Assembly: GCF_033366695.1 (NCBI RefSeq)
Contig: NZ_JAOBTQ010000001.1
Coordinates: forward strand, 186,001 to 250,000
Origin: Streptomyces sp. SCL15-4
GTDB lineage: Bacteria; Actinomycetota; Actinomycetes; Streptomycetales; Streptomycetaceae
Reading direction: 5' to 3'
Length of the DNA stretch: 64,000 nt
Shown here in pieces: positions 53,433-62,856 of the stretch. Within the stretch, counting starts at the first letter, position 1; each line of letters starts with the position of its first letter. The translations under genes and the position numbers were made by a program. The notes beneath the pieces were generated by a model. That model was not told where the DNA came from and did no database searches. It saw only the letters and a program-made list of their open reading frames with translations.

Positions 53433-54308
53433 TCAGGCGGTGGCGCCGGGGCCCGCGGTGGTGCGGGCGTAGTGTTCGGCGATGTCGTCGCTGGTCGTGG
53501 TCCATACGCCGGGGTGGTTGACGACGTATTCGAGTGCTTGGTCCAGGTACTTCATCCGGAACGCCTGGCCGGTGACGAACGGGTGCAGGGCAAGCGCCAT
53601 CACGCGACCGCTGTGCTCGGAGTCCGCGTACAGCTGGTCGAGTTGGTCCTTGACGATCTGCACGAAGTCGGGGCCGCTGATGGAGTGGGCGGTGAACAGC
53701 CCCAGGTCGTTGAGTTCGAGGGTGTACGGAACGCTCAGGAGGCCCGGCACGTTCAGGCGGAACGGCTGGTCGTCGGCGGTCCAGTCCAGCACGTAGTGCA
53801 GACCGAGTTCGGCGAGCAGTGCCGGGGTCTGGAACGTCTCGGTGAGGGCGGGGCCCATCCACCCGCGCGGACGCTGCCCGGTCGCCTTCTCGATGGTGCC
53901 GACGACCTCGGCCAGATAGGCGCGTTCGTCCGCTTCGACGTCGGTCTGCAAGGTGGAGTTGTTCTTGCCGTGCGCGAGCCAGGCCCAGCCGCGCGCCCGG
54001 CCCGCCTCGATGATCTGCGGGTAGTGCTCGGCGACATCGGAGTTGAGCAGCACGCTCGGCCGTACGCCGTGCCGGTCGAACGACTCGATCATCCGCCAGA
54101 TCGCCACCCGGGGACCGTAGTCGCGCCACCCGTGGTTCAGCGGATCGGGCAGGAGCCCCGCGGTGCCCTGGTTGATGCTGGTGGACGGCTTGCCCAGGAC
54201 GAAGTGCTCCACATTGAGGCCGACGTAGAACGCCACCCGCGCGCCGTCGGGCCACCGGATGGGCGGGCGTTCGGTAATCGGGCTGTAGTCGTACAGGTCG
54301 TTGCGCAT
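53433..54308 (-). CDS. NodB-like polysaccharide deacetylase family protein (allantoinase/PuuE type)
   Basis: The 291-aa protein begins MRNDLYDYSPITERPPIRWP, followed by VAFYVGLNVEHF and the RVAIWRMIESFDRHGVRPSVLLNS block. These are typical of PuuE/allantoinase-like members that hydrolyse small amides rather than chitin. GWMGPALTETFQTPALLAELG and MALALHPFVTGQAFRMKYLD supply later family motifs with the His. No signal peptide is present, so it is cytoplasmic. The ATG at 54308 follows AAGGGA. It is divergent from a TetR gene with a clear operator between them. Confidence 0.87.
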   Translation of the reverse strand: MRNDLYDYSPITERPPIRWPDGARVAFYVGLNVEHFVLGKPSTSINQGTAGLLPDPLNHGWRDYGPRVAIWRMIESFDRHGVRPSVLLNSDVAEHYPQIIEAGRARGWAWLAHGKNNSTLQTDVEADERAYLAEVVGTIEKATGQRPRGWMGPALTETFQTPALLAELGLHYVLDWTADDQPFRLNVPGLLSVPYTLELNDLGLFTAHSISGPDFVQIVKDQLDQLYADSEHSGRVMALALHPFVTGQAFRMKYLDQALEYVVNHPGVWTTTSDDIAEHYARTTAGPGATA

Positions 54309-54361
54309 GGGATTCCCTTCGTAGGGTCCGTCAGAACTGCACGTACACGGAGTCAAGGGAG

Positions 54362-54400
54362 ACGATACGGTTCGGATCGCGATACGATACGGATCGTGTC
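54362..54400. promoter_or_regulatory. TetR operator region: 20-bp inverted repeat plus direct repeat
   Basis: GATACGAT-ACGG-ATCGTGTC (54381-54400) is an inverted repeat matching at 7 of 8 arm positions. ACGATACGG occurs at 54362-54370 and again at 54384-54392, 22 bp apart. The sites lie between the deacetylase and TetR genes and suit TetR dimers repressing both. Confidence 0.7.
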
Positions 54401-54487
54401 GCGGCATCTCGATCATGTCAACACAAACCGGTTCGCCTCTCTCATTCGGTAGCGTGAGCCGACCACCATGGAGGCGACATCACCACG

Positions 54488-55141
54488 ATGCGTGCACCCG
54501 ACCCCTCACGGCGCAACCCGCAGACAACCGCCGCGATCCTGGACGCCGCGCTGGTGATGGCCGGCGAAAGCGGCTTGGCGCGTGTCAGCATCGAGGGAAT
54601 CGCCGCCCGCGCCGGCGTCGGCAAACGAACCATCTACCGCTGGTGGCCCTCCAAGGGCGCGGTGGTCCTGGACGCGTGGGCACAACGGCTCGAGGGACGC
54701 CTGCAACGGCGCCTGGACACCGCGCAGACCGACGACTTCGAGGCCGACCTGAAGCTGATGGTCAAAGACGCCTGGATCGACACGATCGGCGACTCACGCG
54801 GCGTGCTCGCCTCAATCGTCGCCGAGGCCCAGCACGACCCCGGCCTCGCCGCGGAGTTCCGCGAACGCCTGGTCAACCCCGCCGGCACACTGGTCGCGGA
54901 ACGCATCCGCCGCGCCCAGGCGGACGGACAGGTCGCCGCCGACATCAACCCGCACCGCGCCATCGAACTGATCTACGCCCAGCTGTACTACCGGCTGCTC
55001 ATCGCACCGGGACCACACGACGAGGCCTACGTCGACGACGTGGTCGACCTCGCCATGCGCGGGCTCAGGCCTCCTCGCCAGGACGACCGGCCGGTCCCCC
55101 AGGCAAACGCCGTCCACAAGAACACAGACACCGACCGGTGA
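54488..55141 (+). CDS. TetR-family regulator
   Basis: The 217-aa regulator has an N-terminal helix-turn-helix (about 12-60; TAAILDAALVMAGESGL, ARAGVGKRTIYRWWPSKGAV) and a C-terminal TetR_C_11-like ligand domain (about 75-195; DAWIDTIGDSRGVLASIVAEAQ, YAQLYYRLLIAPG). GGAGG lies 13 nt before the ATG, a long spacing. It is divergent from the NodB-like amidohydrolase gene, its likely target. Confidence 0.9.
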   Translation: MRAPDPSRRNPQTTAAILDAALVMAGESGLARVSIEGIAARAGVGKRTIYRWWPSKGAVVLDAWAQRLEGRLQRRLDTAQTDDFEADLKLMVKDAWIDTIGDSRGVLASIVAEAQHDPGLAAEFRERLVNPAGTLVAERIRRAQADGQVAADINPHRAIELIYAQLYYRLLIAPGPHDEAYVDDVVDLAMRGLRPPRQDDRPVPQANAVHKNTDTDR

Positions 55142-55492
55142 CACCCTTGGCCCGGAGATCTTTCCAGTACCCCTATGACGGCCAGCTCGGCGGCAGGGTC
55201 CGGCAGACGGTTGACGGTCCAGAGGTCCGCCCGCAGCGGGCGGTCCCGACAACGGAGAGTTCCCATACGGCTTCGGTTGTCAGGCCCCCGGTCGGCGCGG
55301 ATTTCGCGCCGACGAGGAGCAGCGAGCGTTGGTCCCCGGGCCACCGAGCCTCGTGACCGCCCCGTATCCTGGGCCCTGTGCCGGCGCATGTGGATGTCGA
55401 GGGGGAAGCACTGAGCAGGCCTGTCGGAGTCCCCGCGGCCGGGCCCGGGGCAGCGGTTCGCCGGCTTCCCGCCGGCCGGGACTGAGCCCGCC
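55142..55492. other. 351-bp region upstream of the two-component system
   Basis: No gene is supported. A compact GC hairpin CCGCCCGC-A-GCGGGCGG (55227-55243) about 85 bp past the TetR stop codon may be its terminator. The two-component promoter is not obvious. Confidence 0.4.
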
Positions 55493-56803
55493 ATGACGAG
55501 CACGGGTGGCGGCGGCTCGCGGTCACGCGGCGCGTGGTGGCGGGAGGGAGCGATCACGGCGACGGCGTTCGCGTTCTGTCTGCTCGGCGGGGTGATGCGG
55601 GTCGACGACACGCTGTCGGCGCCGCCTGCCGCCGCCTACCTCGTCGCCGTGGTCTCCTGCGCCGTGCTCCCCGTGCGGCACCGAGCCCCCTTGGCCGCCC
55701 TGACCGCCACCACCGCGGTCGGCGTGCTGGTGCCGCCCCTCGGCCTCCTGCTCACCCCGCTCATCGTGGCCCCCGCCGTGATCACCGCCTACTCCTACGC
55801 CCTCAGCGCGCGCACCGAACGGCGCGCGGCGAGCGCGGTGTTGCTCACTTCCGCCGCACTGGCCGCCTCCATCCCCTTGTCCGGGGACTTCTCGTGGAAG
55901 GACGCGAGCAGGATGGCAGTGGTGGCGGCCGTCCCGCTGGTGGCCGGCGTACTCGGTCACTCGGTGCACAACCGGCGGGCCTACCTGACGGCCGTGGAGG
56001 AACGGGCCCGGCGGGCCGAGGAGAGCCGGGACCGCGAAGCGCGCCGAAGAGTGGCCGAGGAACGAGTACGGATCGCCCGGGAACTGCACGACCTGGTGGC
56101 CCATCAGATCACCCTGGCCAACGCGCAGGCCACGGTCGCCGCCCATCTCTTCGACACCCGCCCGGAACAGACCCGCAAGAGCCTTCGGGAACTCGTCGAG
56201 ACCACCGCCGGCGCCCTCGACGACCTGCGCGCCACGGTCGGTCTGCTGCGTCAGTCCGGAGACCCGGCCACACCGGCCGAACCGGCGCCCGGGCTGTCCC
56301 GGCTTCCCGCGCTTGTCGAGTCCTTCCGCCGCGCAGGTCTTCAGGTGTCGGTACACCAGGAGGGCACGGCCAGACCACTGCCGCCGGGAGTGGACCTCAC
56401 CGCCTACCGCATCGTCCAGGAGGCCCTGACCAACGTGACCAAACACGCCGGCCCCGGTAACGCTCGGGTACGCCTCGTCTGGAGCCGCGAGCACGTGACC
56501 GTCACCGTCACCGACGACGGCAAGGACTCCCCCACCGCGCCCTCCGCACCCACTCCCCCCAGCACATCCACGACACCGGGCCGGCCGCCCGGTTACGGTC
56601 TGATCGGTCTGCGCGAGCGTGCCACCGCGGCCGGCGGAGACCTCTTCGCGGGCAAGCGCCCGGAGGGCGGCTTCCTCGTCCGCACCCGCTTGCCCCTGCC
56701 ACCCGCCAAGGACACGACGCGCCGAACCGACGGTGCGCCCGCCACCGAGGGTCCGCCCGCCCACGCGGCGACAGGCGACGCAGAGGACGGGGTCACGCCA
56801 TGA
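55493..56803 (+). CDS. Two-component sensor histidine kinase (NarL/DesK class, HisKA_3)
   Basis: The 436-aa protein has an N-terminal membrane sensor with about five hydrophobic segments (20-155) and no large extracellular domain. A HisKA_3 dimerisation domain (about 180-255) follows, with phospho-acceptor His in RIARELHDLVAHQITLA, and an HATPase_c domain (about 295-400; AYRIVQEALTNVTKHAG, GYGLIGLRERATAAGG). A Pro/Ala/Thr-rich linker of about 20 aa interrupts the ATPase lid. The ligand is unknown. It overlaps the response-regulator gene by ATGA. Confidence 0.92.
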   Translation: MTSTGGGGSRSRGAWWREGAITATAFAFCLLGGVMRVDDTLSAPPAAAYLVAVVSCAVLPVRHRAPLAALTATTAVGVLVPPLGLLLTPLIVAPAVITAYSYALSARTERRAASAVLLTSAALAASIPLSGDFSWKDASRMAVVAAVPLVAGVLGHSVHNRRAYLTAVEERARRAEESRDREARRRVAEERVRIARELHDLVAHQITLANAQATVAAHLFDTRPEQTRKSLRELVETTAGALDDLRATVGLLRQSGDPATPAEPAPGLSRLPALVESFRRAGLQVSVHQEGTARPLPPGVDLTAYRIVQEALTNVTKHAGPGNARVRLVWSREHVTVTVTDDGKDSPTAPSAPTPPSTSTTPGRPPGYGLIGLRERATAAGGDLFAGKRPEGGFLVRTRLPLPPAKDTTRRTDGAPATEGPPAHAATGDAEDGVTP

Positions 56804-57537
56804 CGCTCCGGGTACTCCTCGCCGATGACCAAGCCCTGCTGCGCGGCGCCTTCCGGATGCTCCTCGACAGCGCCGACGACATCACCGTGGTCGGCGAAGC
56901 CGCCGACGGCGGGGAAGCGGTCGCACTCACCCGCACGCTGCGCCCGGACGTGGTGGTCATGGACATCCGTATGCCCGAGACGGACGGGCTCACCGCCACC
57001 TCTCAGATCTGCGCGGACCCCGAACTGCGGGCCACCCGCATCCTGATCCTCACCACGTACGAGACCGACGAGTACGTCGCCCAGGCACTGCGCGCGGGGG
57101 CCGCCGGCTTCATCGGCAAAGGCATCGGCGCCGAAGACCTGCTGAACGCCGTGCGTACCGTGGCCGAGGGCGACACCCTCCTGTCGCCCGCCGCCACACG
57201 CTCGCTGGTCACCCGTTTCCTGGCCACACCGCGGACAGTCACCCCACACCACTCCGAACAGCTCGCCGCGCTCACCCCACGCGAACGCGAGATGGTGGCT
57301 CTGGTCGCGACCGGCCTGTCCAACCAGGAAATCGCCGAACGGATGTTCCTCAGCCCGTTCACCGTACGCGCCCACGTACAACGCGCGATGACCAAGCTGC
57401 ACGCCCGCGACCGAGCACAACTCGTCGTCATCGCCTATCGGACAGGCCTGGCCCACGCCACCCCCGGCGCCGGCACAGACCTCCCGTCGCAGTCCGACAC
57501 CGGGCGTCCCGCCGACGGCACCGACCACCAGCCGTAG
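56800..57537 (+). CDS. NarL/LuxR-type response regulator
   Basis: The 245-aa protein has a receiver domain (1-120; VLLADDQALLRGAFRMLL, phospho-acceptor Asp in VVVMDIRMPETDGL, Thr in ILTTYE, Lys in FIGKG) and a C-terminal LuxR helix-turn-helix (about 160-225; LTPREREMVALVATGLSNQE, LSPFTVRAHVQRAMTKL). Translational coupling to the kinase gene makes them a cognate pair. Targets are not evident from the window. Confidence 0.94.
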   Translation: MTLRVLLADDQALLRGAFRMLLDSADDITVVGEAADGGEAVALTRTLRPDVVVMDIRMPETDGLTATSQICADPELRATRILILTTYETDEYVAQALRAGAAGFIGKGIGAEDLLNAVRTVAEGDTLLSPAATRSLVTRFLATPRTVTPHHSEQLAALTPREREMVALVATGLSNQEIAERMFLSPFTVRAHVQRAMTKLHARDRAQLVVIAYRTGLAHATPGAGTDLPSQSDTGRPADGTDHQP

Positions 57538-57833
57538 ACCGACACCAGCAGCCCCACCGGCGCCACGGACCGCACATCACCGACCCGGTCCGTTCCGTCC
57601 TCACCCACCATCGGGGCACATCACGCCGAGGCCGGAAAGTGGCTCACGGCCGTCCAGGGCATCAGCACGCGGGGCCGCACGGCGGCGCTTCCTGTACCGG
57701 ACGAGACAGTGGCGAGCGGGCACGCCACGCACTGCCCGGCGCAGACGGTGGTGATCGTGGGCGCCGAGTGTCAGCTACGACCTGAGCGGCTCGCCTTTCG
57801 TTTCCCGGACCGCGAACGCCGTATCTCCCCGGG

Positions 57834-58796
57834 TCACGGAACCAGCACGATCCTGCCGAACACCCTGCCCGCGTCCATCCGCCGGTGGGCCAGTGCCGCC
57901 TGGTCCAGCGGCAGCACCTCGTGCACGACCGTGCGCAGGCTCCCGTGCGCGGCATCGGTGAACTGGGACGACCGTACGGCCTGCCGGTCGGGACCGGGCA
58001 CGGTGTCGGAGCTGAAGGTGGCGAACGACAGCGACCTGCGGAAGGCGGCGATCAGCCGCATGCCGAAGTCCGCCGGCGGCTGCCCGCCGACCACACCGAC
58101 GGCCACGAACCTCCCGTTGGGGTTCAGTTTGTCCAGGAAAAGGGGCAGCCGGGGCCCGCCCACTACATCGATCACCACGTCGAAGCCCGTCGGCGCGTCC
58201 GGGCCGCCTTCTCCGGAGCGGTCGAGGACATGGGTCGCACCCAGGTCGCGCAGGCGGGCGCCGCGTTCCGCCGACGAGGTGGTGACCGCCACCACGCCCG
58301 CGCCGCCCCGGGCCGCGAGCTGCACCGCCGTGATCCCGATACTGCCCGCCGCGCCCCGCACCAGCACCGCCTCACCGGGCGCGGGACGGGCGCGTTCCAG
58401 GGCGAAGTGGGCGACCACGCCGGAGCCGCCGAGCGTCACCGCGTCGGCGCCGGTCAGGCCCTCGGGCAGCGCGAGGACGTCCTCGACCGCGGCGACGGCC
58501 TGCTCGACGTATCCACCGGACAGGCCGGTGAACGCCCACACCCGCCGCCCGATCCACGAGGTGTCGACACCTTCTCCCACCTCGGTGACCGTTCCCGCGA
58601 CCTCGCTGCCGAGGAGATGACCCTCCCGGAACCCGTGCGCGGCGAGCGTTCCGCGGCGGATCACGGCGTCCACACCGCCCACACCGATCGCCTCCGTGGC
58701 GATCCTCATCTGCCCCGGGGCAGGCACGGGCGCGGGCACATCGACGACCTCCAGGCCATCGGGGTCGCCGAACGTCCTGATCACAACGGCTTTCAT
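57834..58796 (-). CDS. NADPH:quinone oxidoreductase-type dehydrogenase (MDR, zinc-free)
   Basis: The 320-aa protein begins MKAVVIRTFGDPDGLEVVDV and has the quinone-oxidoreductase pattern: VGGVDAVIRRGTLAAHGF, then the Rossmann loop GAAGSIGITAVQLAARGG. The zinc-ligand cysteines of alcohol dehydrogenases are missing. It probably reduces quinones or enones with NADPH. GAGGAG precedes the ATG. A TetR gene is divergent across 93 bp, with an inverted repeat between them. Confidence 0.9.
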   Translation of the reverse strand: MKAVVIRTFGDPDGLEVVDVPAPVPAPGQMRIATEAIGVGGVDAVIRRGTLAAHGFREGHLLGSEVAGTVTEVGEGVDTSWIGRRVWAFTGLSGGYVEQAVAAVEDVLALPEGLTGADAVTLGGSGVVAHFALERARPAPGEAVLVRGAAGSIGITAVQLAARGGAGVVAVTTSSAERGARLRDLGATHVLDRSGEGGPDAPTGFDVVIDVVGGPRLPLFLDKLNPNGRFVAVGVVGGQPPADFGMRLIAAFRRSLSFATFSSDTVPGPDRQAVRSSQFTDAAHGSLRTVVHEVLPLDQAALAHRRMDAGRVFGRIVLVP

Positions 58797-58853
58797 CTCT
58801 GCTCCTCGGGGTCGGTGGAGGGACGGGGTGGCGGCGCCGCCATCGGACCGTAA

Positions 58854-58869
58854 CGGACGCCCTCGTCCG
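58854..58869. promoter_or_regulatory. Candidate TetR operator in the oxidoreductase/TetR divergent region
   Basis: CGGACG-CCCT-CGTCCG is a perfect 6-bp inverted repeat 20 bp upstream of the TetR start and 57 bp from the oxidoreductase start, suitable for TetR autoregulation. It is short, so chance cannot be excluded. Confidence 0.5.
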
Positions 58870-58889
58870 CTTGGCTAAAGTGAGAAACG

Positions 58890-59540
58890 ATGACCAGCCA
58901 ATTGCCTCAGACCGTGCGCTCCGACGCCCGCGACAACCGGGCCCGCATCCTGGACGCCGCCCGCGCGGTGTTCGGCCAGGAGGGCCTGAGCGCGCCCATG
59001 CGCGAGGTCGCACGGCACGCGGGTGTCGGCCCCGCCACGCTGTACCGGCACTTCCCGACCAAGCAGGCACTGATCGTGGAAAGCTTCGCCCAACAGCGGC
59101 ATGCCTGCCGGGCCGCCGTCCACGACGCCCTTGCGGACCCGGACCCGTGGCACGGATTCCGGAGTCTGGTCGAGCGGATCTGCGCACTCCACGCGCACAG
59201 CCGGGGATTCGCCGACGCCTTCATGACGGCGTTCCCCGAGGCCATGGACTTCGCCGCCGATCGGGAGCAGACTCTGCGCGCGGTCGGCGAACTGACCCGC
59301 CGTGCCCAGAGGACCGGTCGGCTGCGCCCGGACTTCGTCGTGGACGACCTGGTTCTCATGCTCATGGCCCACCGGGGCCTCCAAGACATGCCGCATGCCA
59401 CCCGGGCCGCGGCCTCCCGCCGCTTCGCCGCCTACGTGATCGAGGCGTTCCGAGCCGCACCGGAGCCGGGAGCGCCTACACGCGTTCGCGGGACGGCCCG
59501 CCAGGACCGTCCCGCAGACCGCGCCCACGCCCACCGGTGA
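58890..59540 (+). CDS. TetR-family regulator
   Basis: The 216-aa regulator has the helix-turn-helix at about 20-65 (RILDAARAVFGQEGL, ARHAGVGPATLYRHFPTKQA) and a SbtR-like C-terminal domain (about 80-195; FRSLVERICALHAHSRGFAD, LRPDFVVDDLVLMLMAHRGL). It is divergent from the quinone oxidoreductase, which it probably represses until an electrophile or drug binds. Confidence 0.92.
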   Translation: MTSQLPQTVRSDARDNRARILDAARAVFGQEGLSAPMREVARHAGVGPATLYRHFPTKQALIVESFAQQRHACRAAVHDALADPDPWHGFRSLVERICALHAHSRGFADAFMTAFPEAMDFAADREQTLRAVGELTRRAQRTGRLRPDFVVDDLVLMLMAHRGLQDMPHATRAAASRRFAAYVIEAFRAAPEPGAPTRVRGTARQDRPADRAHAHR

Positions 59541-59570
59541 TGAGGAGAGGGGTCCGGCTGGAGTGTCAGG

Positions 59571-60794
59571 TCACGGCACCGGGGCGGAAGCGGGCAGTGT
59601 GAGAGCCGAGTGGGCCGGTCGTGCTGTCGCGGGGGGCATGGTGACGAGGTCGCGCAGCATGGTGTTGCGCTGTTCCAGGGCCCGCGCCGTGACGGGGAAG
59701 AGCGTGGCCGCGCCGTTTTCTGCCAGTGCCTGATTCATGGCTGCGAACTCGCGCATGCCGCGTTCGTAGCCGGCGAAGGCCGCGGTGTGGTCTTGGTGCG
59801 TGGCCAGGGCGTTGGCGAGCATGTAGGCGCCGGCCAGCGCAAGGCTCGTGCCTTGTCCGGTGAGAAAGGAGGGGGCGTACGCGGCGTCGCCGACGAGCGC
59901 GACGCGGCCGCTGGACCAGCGGGGCATACGGATCTGACCGGCCGTGTCGAAGAACAGGTCGTCCGCGTCGCGCATGGCGCTGACCATGCCGGCAACCTCC
60001 CATCCCGCGCCTGCGAAGGCGGTGGCGACCAAGTCCCGCTGGGCGTCGGGGCTGTGGAGGGCACCGGCCGGCGGCTGGGGTTGATGGAAGTTGAGGAAGG
60101 CGTGCACCTCGTCGTTGTCTCCGACGGCATAGAGGGCCGCTGCTTTCCCCGGGGTGTTCCACAACACGACCTCGCGGGAGAGCCCGAAGGTGTTCGGCAT
60201 GGTGAACAGGGCGAAGCAGTACCCGAGGTAGCGGTGGAACTGTTCTTCGGGGCCGAACAGGCGCTCCCGGGTGTGCGAGTGCATACCGTCGGCGCCGACC
60301 ACCAGGTCGAACGTGCGCCGTCGGCCGCTGCGGAAAGTGACATCGACCCCTTGTCCGGACTGGTCGAGGGTGTCGATCGAGTCGTCGAACAGGAACTCCA
60401 CGTCGTCGCGGACCGTCGCGTAGAGGATCGCGGTCAGATCCCCGCGCCGTACCTCCAGATCCCGTCCCCCGGCACCGCCCGTCACGGTATGCGGGGTGAG
60501 CGAGGCCACTTCACCGCCGTCGGCGTGGAGGAAGGTGACGCGACGCGAGTCGATATGCGCGTCCCGCAGCCGGCGCAGTATGCCCATCCGCCGGACGACC
60601 TCCAGCGCGGTCCCGCGGATGTCGACCGGGTAGCCGGCGTCGCGCGGTGCGCCTGCCTTCTCGACCACGGTGACCGCGCACCCGGACCGGTGCAGCCAGT
60701 ACGCCAGCGCGGGCCCGGAGACACCGCCTCCGGAAATCAGGACCGTGCGCTTCGCGGTCGTACGCGCGTCCGCCGACAGGCCGGTGAGTGTCAT
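59571..60794 (-). CDS. FAD-dependent aromatic monooxygenase (PHBH/TetX-like)
   Basis: The 407-aa flavoprotein has the N-terminal FAD motif VLISGGGVSGPALAYWLHRS (about 18-37), the DG motif FDLVVGADGMHSHTR, and the second FAD contact RVALVGDAAYAPSFLTGQG. These define group A flavin monooxygenases that hydroxylate aromatics or antibiotics. Its ATG overlaps the stop of the upstream MFS exporter gene (ATGA), so export and oxidation are produced together; such pairs often give drug resistance or belong to secondary metabolism. It may inactivate an antibiotic as TetX does, but the substrate is unknown. Confidence 0.92.
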   Translation of the reverse strand: MTLTGLSADARTTAKRTVLISGGGVSGPALAYWLHRSGCAVTVVEKAGAPRDAGYPVDIRGTALEVVRRMGILRRLRDAHIDSRRVTFLHADGGEVASLTPHTVTGGAGGRDLEVRRGDLTAILYATVRDDVEFLFDDSIDTLDQSGQGVDVTFRSGRRRTFDLVVGADGMHSHTRERLFGPEEQFHRYLGYCFALFTMPNTFGLSREVVLWNTPGKAAALYAVGDNDEVHAFLNFHQPQPPAGALHSPDAQRDLVATAFAGAGWEVAGMVSAMRDADDLFFDTAGQIRMPRWSSGRVALVGDAAYAPSFLTGQGTSLALAGAYMLANALATHQDHTAAFAGYERGMREFAAMNQALAENGAATLFPVTARALEQRNTMLRDLVTMPPATARPAHSALTLPASAPVP

Positions 60795-62218
60795 GCCTGG
60801 ACTCCCTTGTTTTTCGTGACACGGACAACGAGCAGTGACAGTGCGGCGACCAGGCCGGCGACAGTGAAAGCCATGACGAAAGCCGATTCGGCCGGCCGGC
60901 CCGTCACCGGATCGGCCCCGGCGCCGAGGATCGCGCCGGCGACCTGGGCACCCAGGGCGACACCGATCACGCGCGTGACCACGAGCAGGCTGGTGGCGAT
61001 GCCGATGTCCTCGGCCCGGACCGCGGCGGCGGTACCGGCCAGCAACGCCGTGGTGCCGACGCCCGCGGCGAACGCGGTCAGCGCCTTCGCGACGACGAGC
61101 TGCCACTGCGCGCTGTGCGACGACGCCAGAGTGATCATCGTGGCCGCCGTGACGACCGCGCCCGCCACGACCACGGCACGCGGACCGAAACGCCGCGCCG
61201 CGATTCCTCCGACCGAATCGCTCACCGCTCCGACGATGGCGCCGGGCAGCAGGAACAGTCCGATGTCGGTGGTGCCGGCCCCGAAACCGTATCCGTCTGC
61301 CGATACCGCGAACAGCTGCGGGAGAAGAATCAGCACCATCCCCGAACTGGCGGTCATCACGAAGGTGAGCACACACGCGCCCCACATCCAGGGCCTGGCC
61401 AGCATCCGCAGATCCACCATCGGTGAGGCCACCCGGCGCTCCACCACGACCCACCCGGTCGCGAGCACGGCCACGACCACCCCGATGGCACCCATCACGA
61501 ATGGCGGCACACCGCCGCCCCCCGCCACCGTCACGAGCCCGACCATGAACGCGAGCAACGTGCCACTCAGCAGAACCGTGCCGATCCAGTCGACGCCCTT
61601 GTCCGAGCCGGCCGGCGGATCGTCCGGTAACAGCCGGGCCACCGACAACGTCGCCGCGACGACCACGATCGTCGGCAACAGGAACATCCACTGCCAGGAC
61701 AGTCCTTCCGCGACCGGCCCGGCACACACCATCCCCACCATGCCGCCGCCCGTGAACAGCGCGACGACCACTCCGACCGCCGCCTGCGACTGTCCTGCCG
61801 TGAGGTGTTTGCGCACCAGGATGAACGACAGGGGCAACGCACCCACCATGACGCCCTGCAGCACCTGACCGAGCAACAACACCGGCAGGCCCGGTGCCAG
61901 ACCGGCTATCAGACCACCTACCGACACCACGGCCGTCAGCCCGAGCAGCACCCGCTTTCCGCCGTAACGGTCGCCGAGCGTGCCCGCCACGGGAGCGACG
62001 ACCGCGCCGGTCACGAGAAGCACGTTCCCGATCAAGGCCCCTTCGGCAGGACTGACCCCCAACTCACGCTGCAACAGCGGCAGCGCGGGCTCCACCACGG
62101 ACTGCAAAGCGCCAAGAGCCAATGCCAGGACACCAAGAGCACCGACCGGCACCCACCCGGGACGGGAGCGGAGACGGACCGGCGAACCCACGGCTTCAGG
62201 TACGGACGTCCCCTTCAT
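60791..62218 (-). CDS. MFS drug-efflux transporter (DHA2-like)
   Basis: The 475-aa integral membrane protein has 12-14 hydrophobic helices. Motif A is GTLGDRYGGKRVLLGL after helix 2, and the helix-5 antiporter motif is FTGGGMVGMVCAGPVAEGLS. Both mark drug:proton antiporters of the EmrB/QacA type. GGGGGAG precedes the ATG. It forms a two-gene operon with the FAD monooxygenase. Confidence 0.92.
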   Translation of the reverse strand: MKGTSVPEAVGSPVRLRSRPGWVPVGALGVLALALGALQSVVEPALPLLQRELGVSPAEGALIGNVLLVTGAVVAPVAGTLGDRYGGKRVLLGLTAVVSVGGLIAGLAPGLPVLLLGQVLQGVMVGALPLSFILVRKHLTAGQSQAAVGVVVALFTGGGMVGMVCAGPVAEGLSWQWMFLLPTIVVVAATLSVARLLPDDPPAGSDKGVDWIGTVLLSGTLLAFMVGLVTVAGGGGVPPFVMGAIGVVVAVLATGWVVVERRVASPMVDLRMLARPWMWGACVLTFVMTASSGMVLILLPQLFAVSADGYGFGAGTTDIGLFLLPGAIVGAVSDSVGGIAARRFGPRAVVVAGAVVTAATMITLASSHSAQWQLVVAKALTAFAAGVGTTALLAGTAAAVRAEDIGIATSLLVVTRVIGVALGAQVAGAILGAGADPVTGRPAESAFVMAFTVAGLVAALSLLVVRVTKNKGVQA

Positions 62219-62856
62219 CGGCGCTCCCCCGGCACACCGAGCACCTTCCGTGACCCGGTACCGGGCGTGGAAGGGCCCTCGCCCTCTCCGATCGGCACCG
62301 AGACCACGCCGACAACCGCCGGCACCGGAGCGCCCGGCCGCCCGTCACCCGCGAACCGGCACCGCGGCAACACCCACCGCCTGATCCGGCAAGGAAAAAC
62401 CGTCATCCGCTGATCACCCCAGACACCACTGGACAAGAAAGGGAATGCGCGAAAATCCCGCGCGCCCCCCACACTTCCCCAAGGCGCCCAAGCGGACATC
62501 ACCCCCCGCAACCGTCCCGCTCTGGTCCACCCGCACCAGCCGCCCACCCTGCCTGGTGCGTACGCACCACGCACCGACTCACACCGGGCACGGGCCGGGC
62601 CTGACCGCGGACGCGACGACCAGCCCCGCAGCCGGAACGTGTCCGGCAGCCTCGGGGTATCGCCCCGGTACGGCCACGGGCCAGTGGGCACAGCACGCGC
62701 GTGGCCGTCGAGGTGGCAGCTGCCGGGGGCCGATGCTCCAACGCCGCGGTGGCCCCCGGCACCAGCGTCCGAGGGCCACCGTGACCTCATCGCCGACCAT
62801 GAGCGGATCGAACGCGACCGCCGGCTGGCCGGGAATGGGTCATCCCAACGGCTTGG
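62219..62856. other. 638-bp gene-free region
   Basis: I see no gene with a plausible start and composition. It should contain the MFS/monooxygenase promoter at the low end and the terminator of the downstream toxin gene. A hairpin is at 62721-62761. Confidence 0.5.
62721..62761 (-). terminator. Possible terminator of the ribosome-inactivating protein gene
   Basis: An 11-bp perfect stem (TGCCGGGGGCC at 62721-62731, GGCCCCCGGCA at 62751-62761) with a 19-nt loop lies about 95 nt past the stop codon of the minus-strand gene. Confidence 0.5.
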
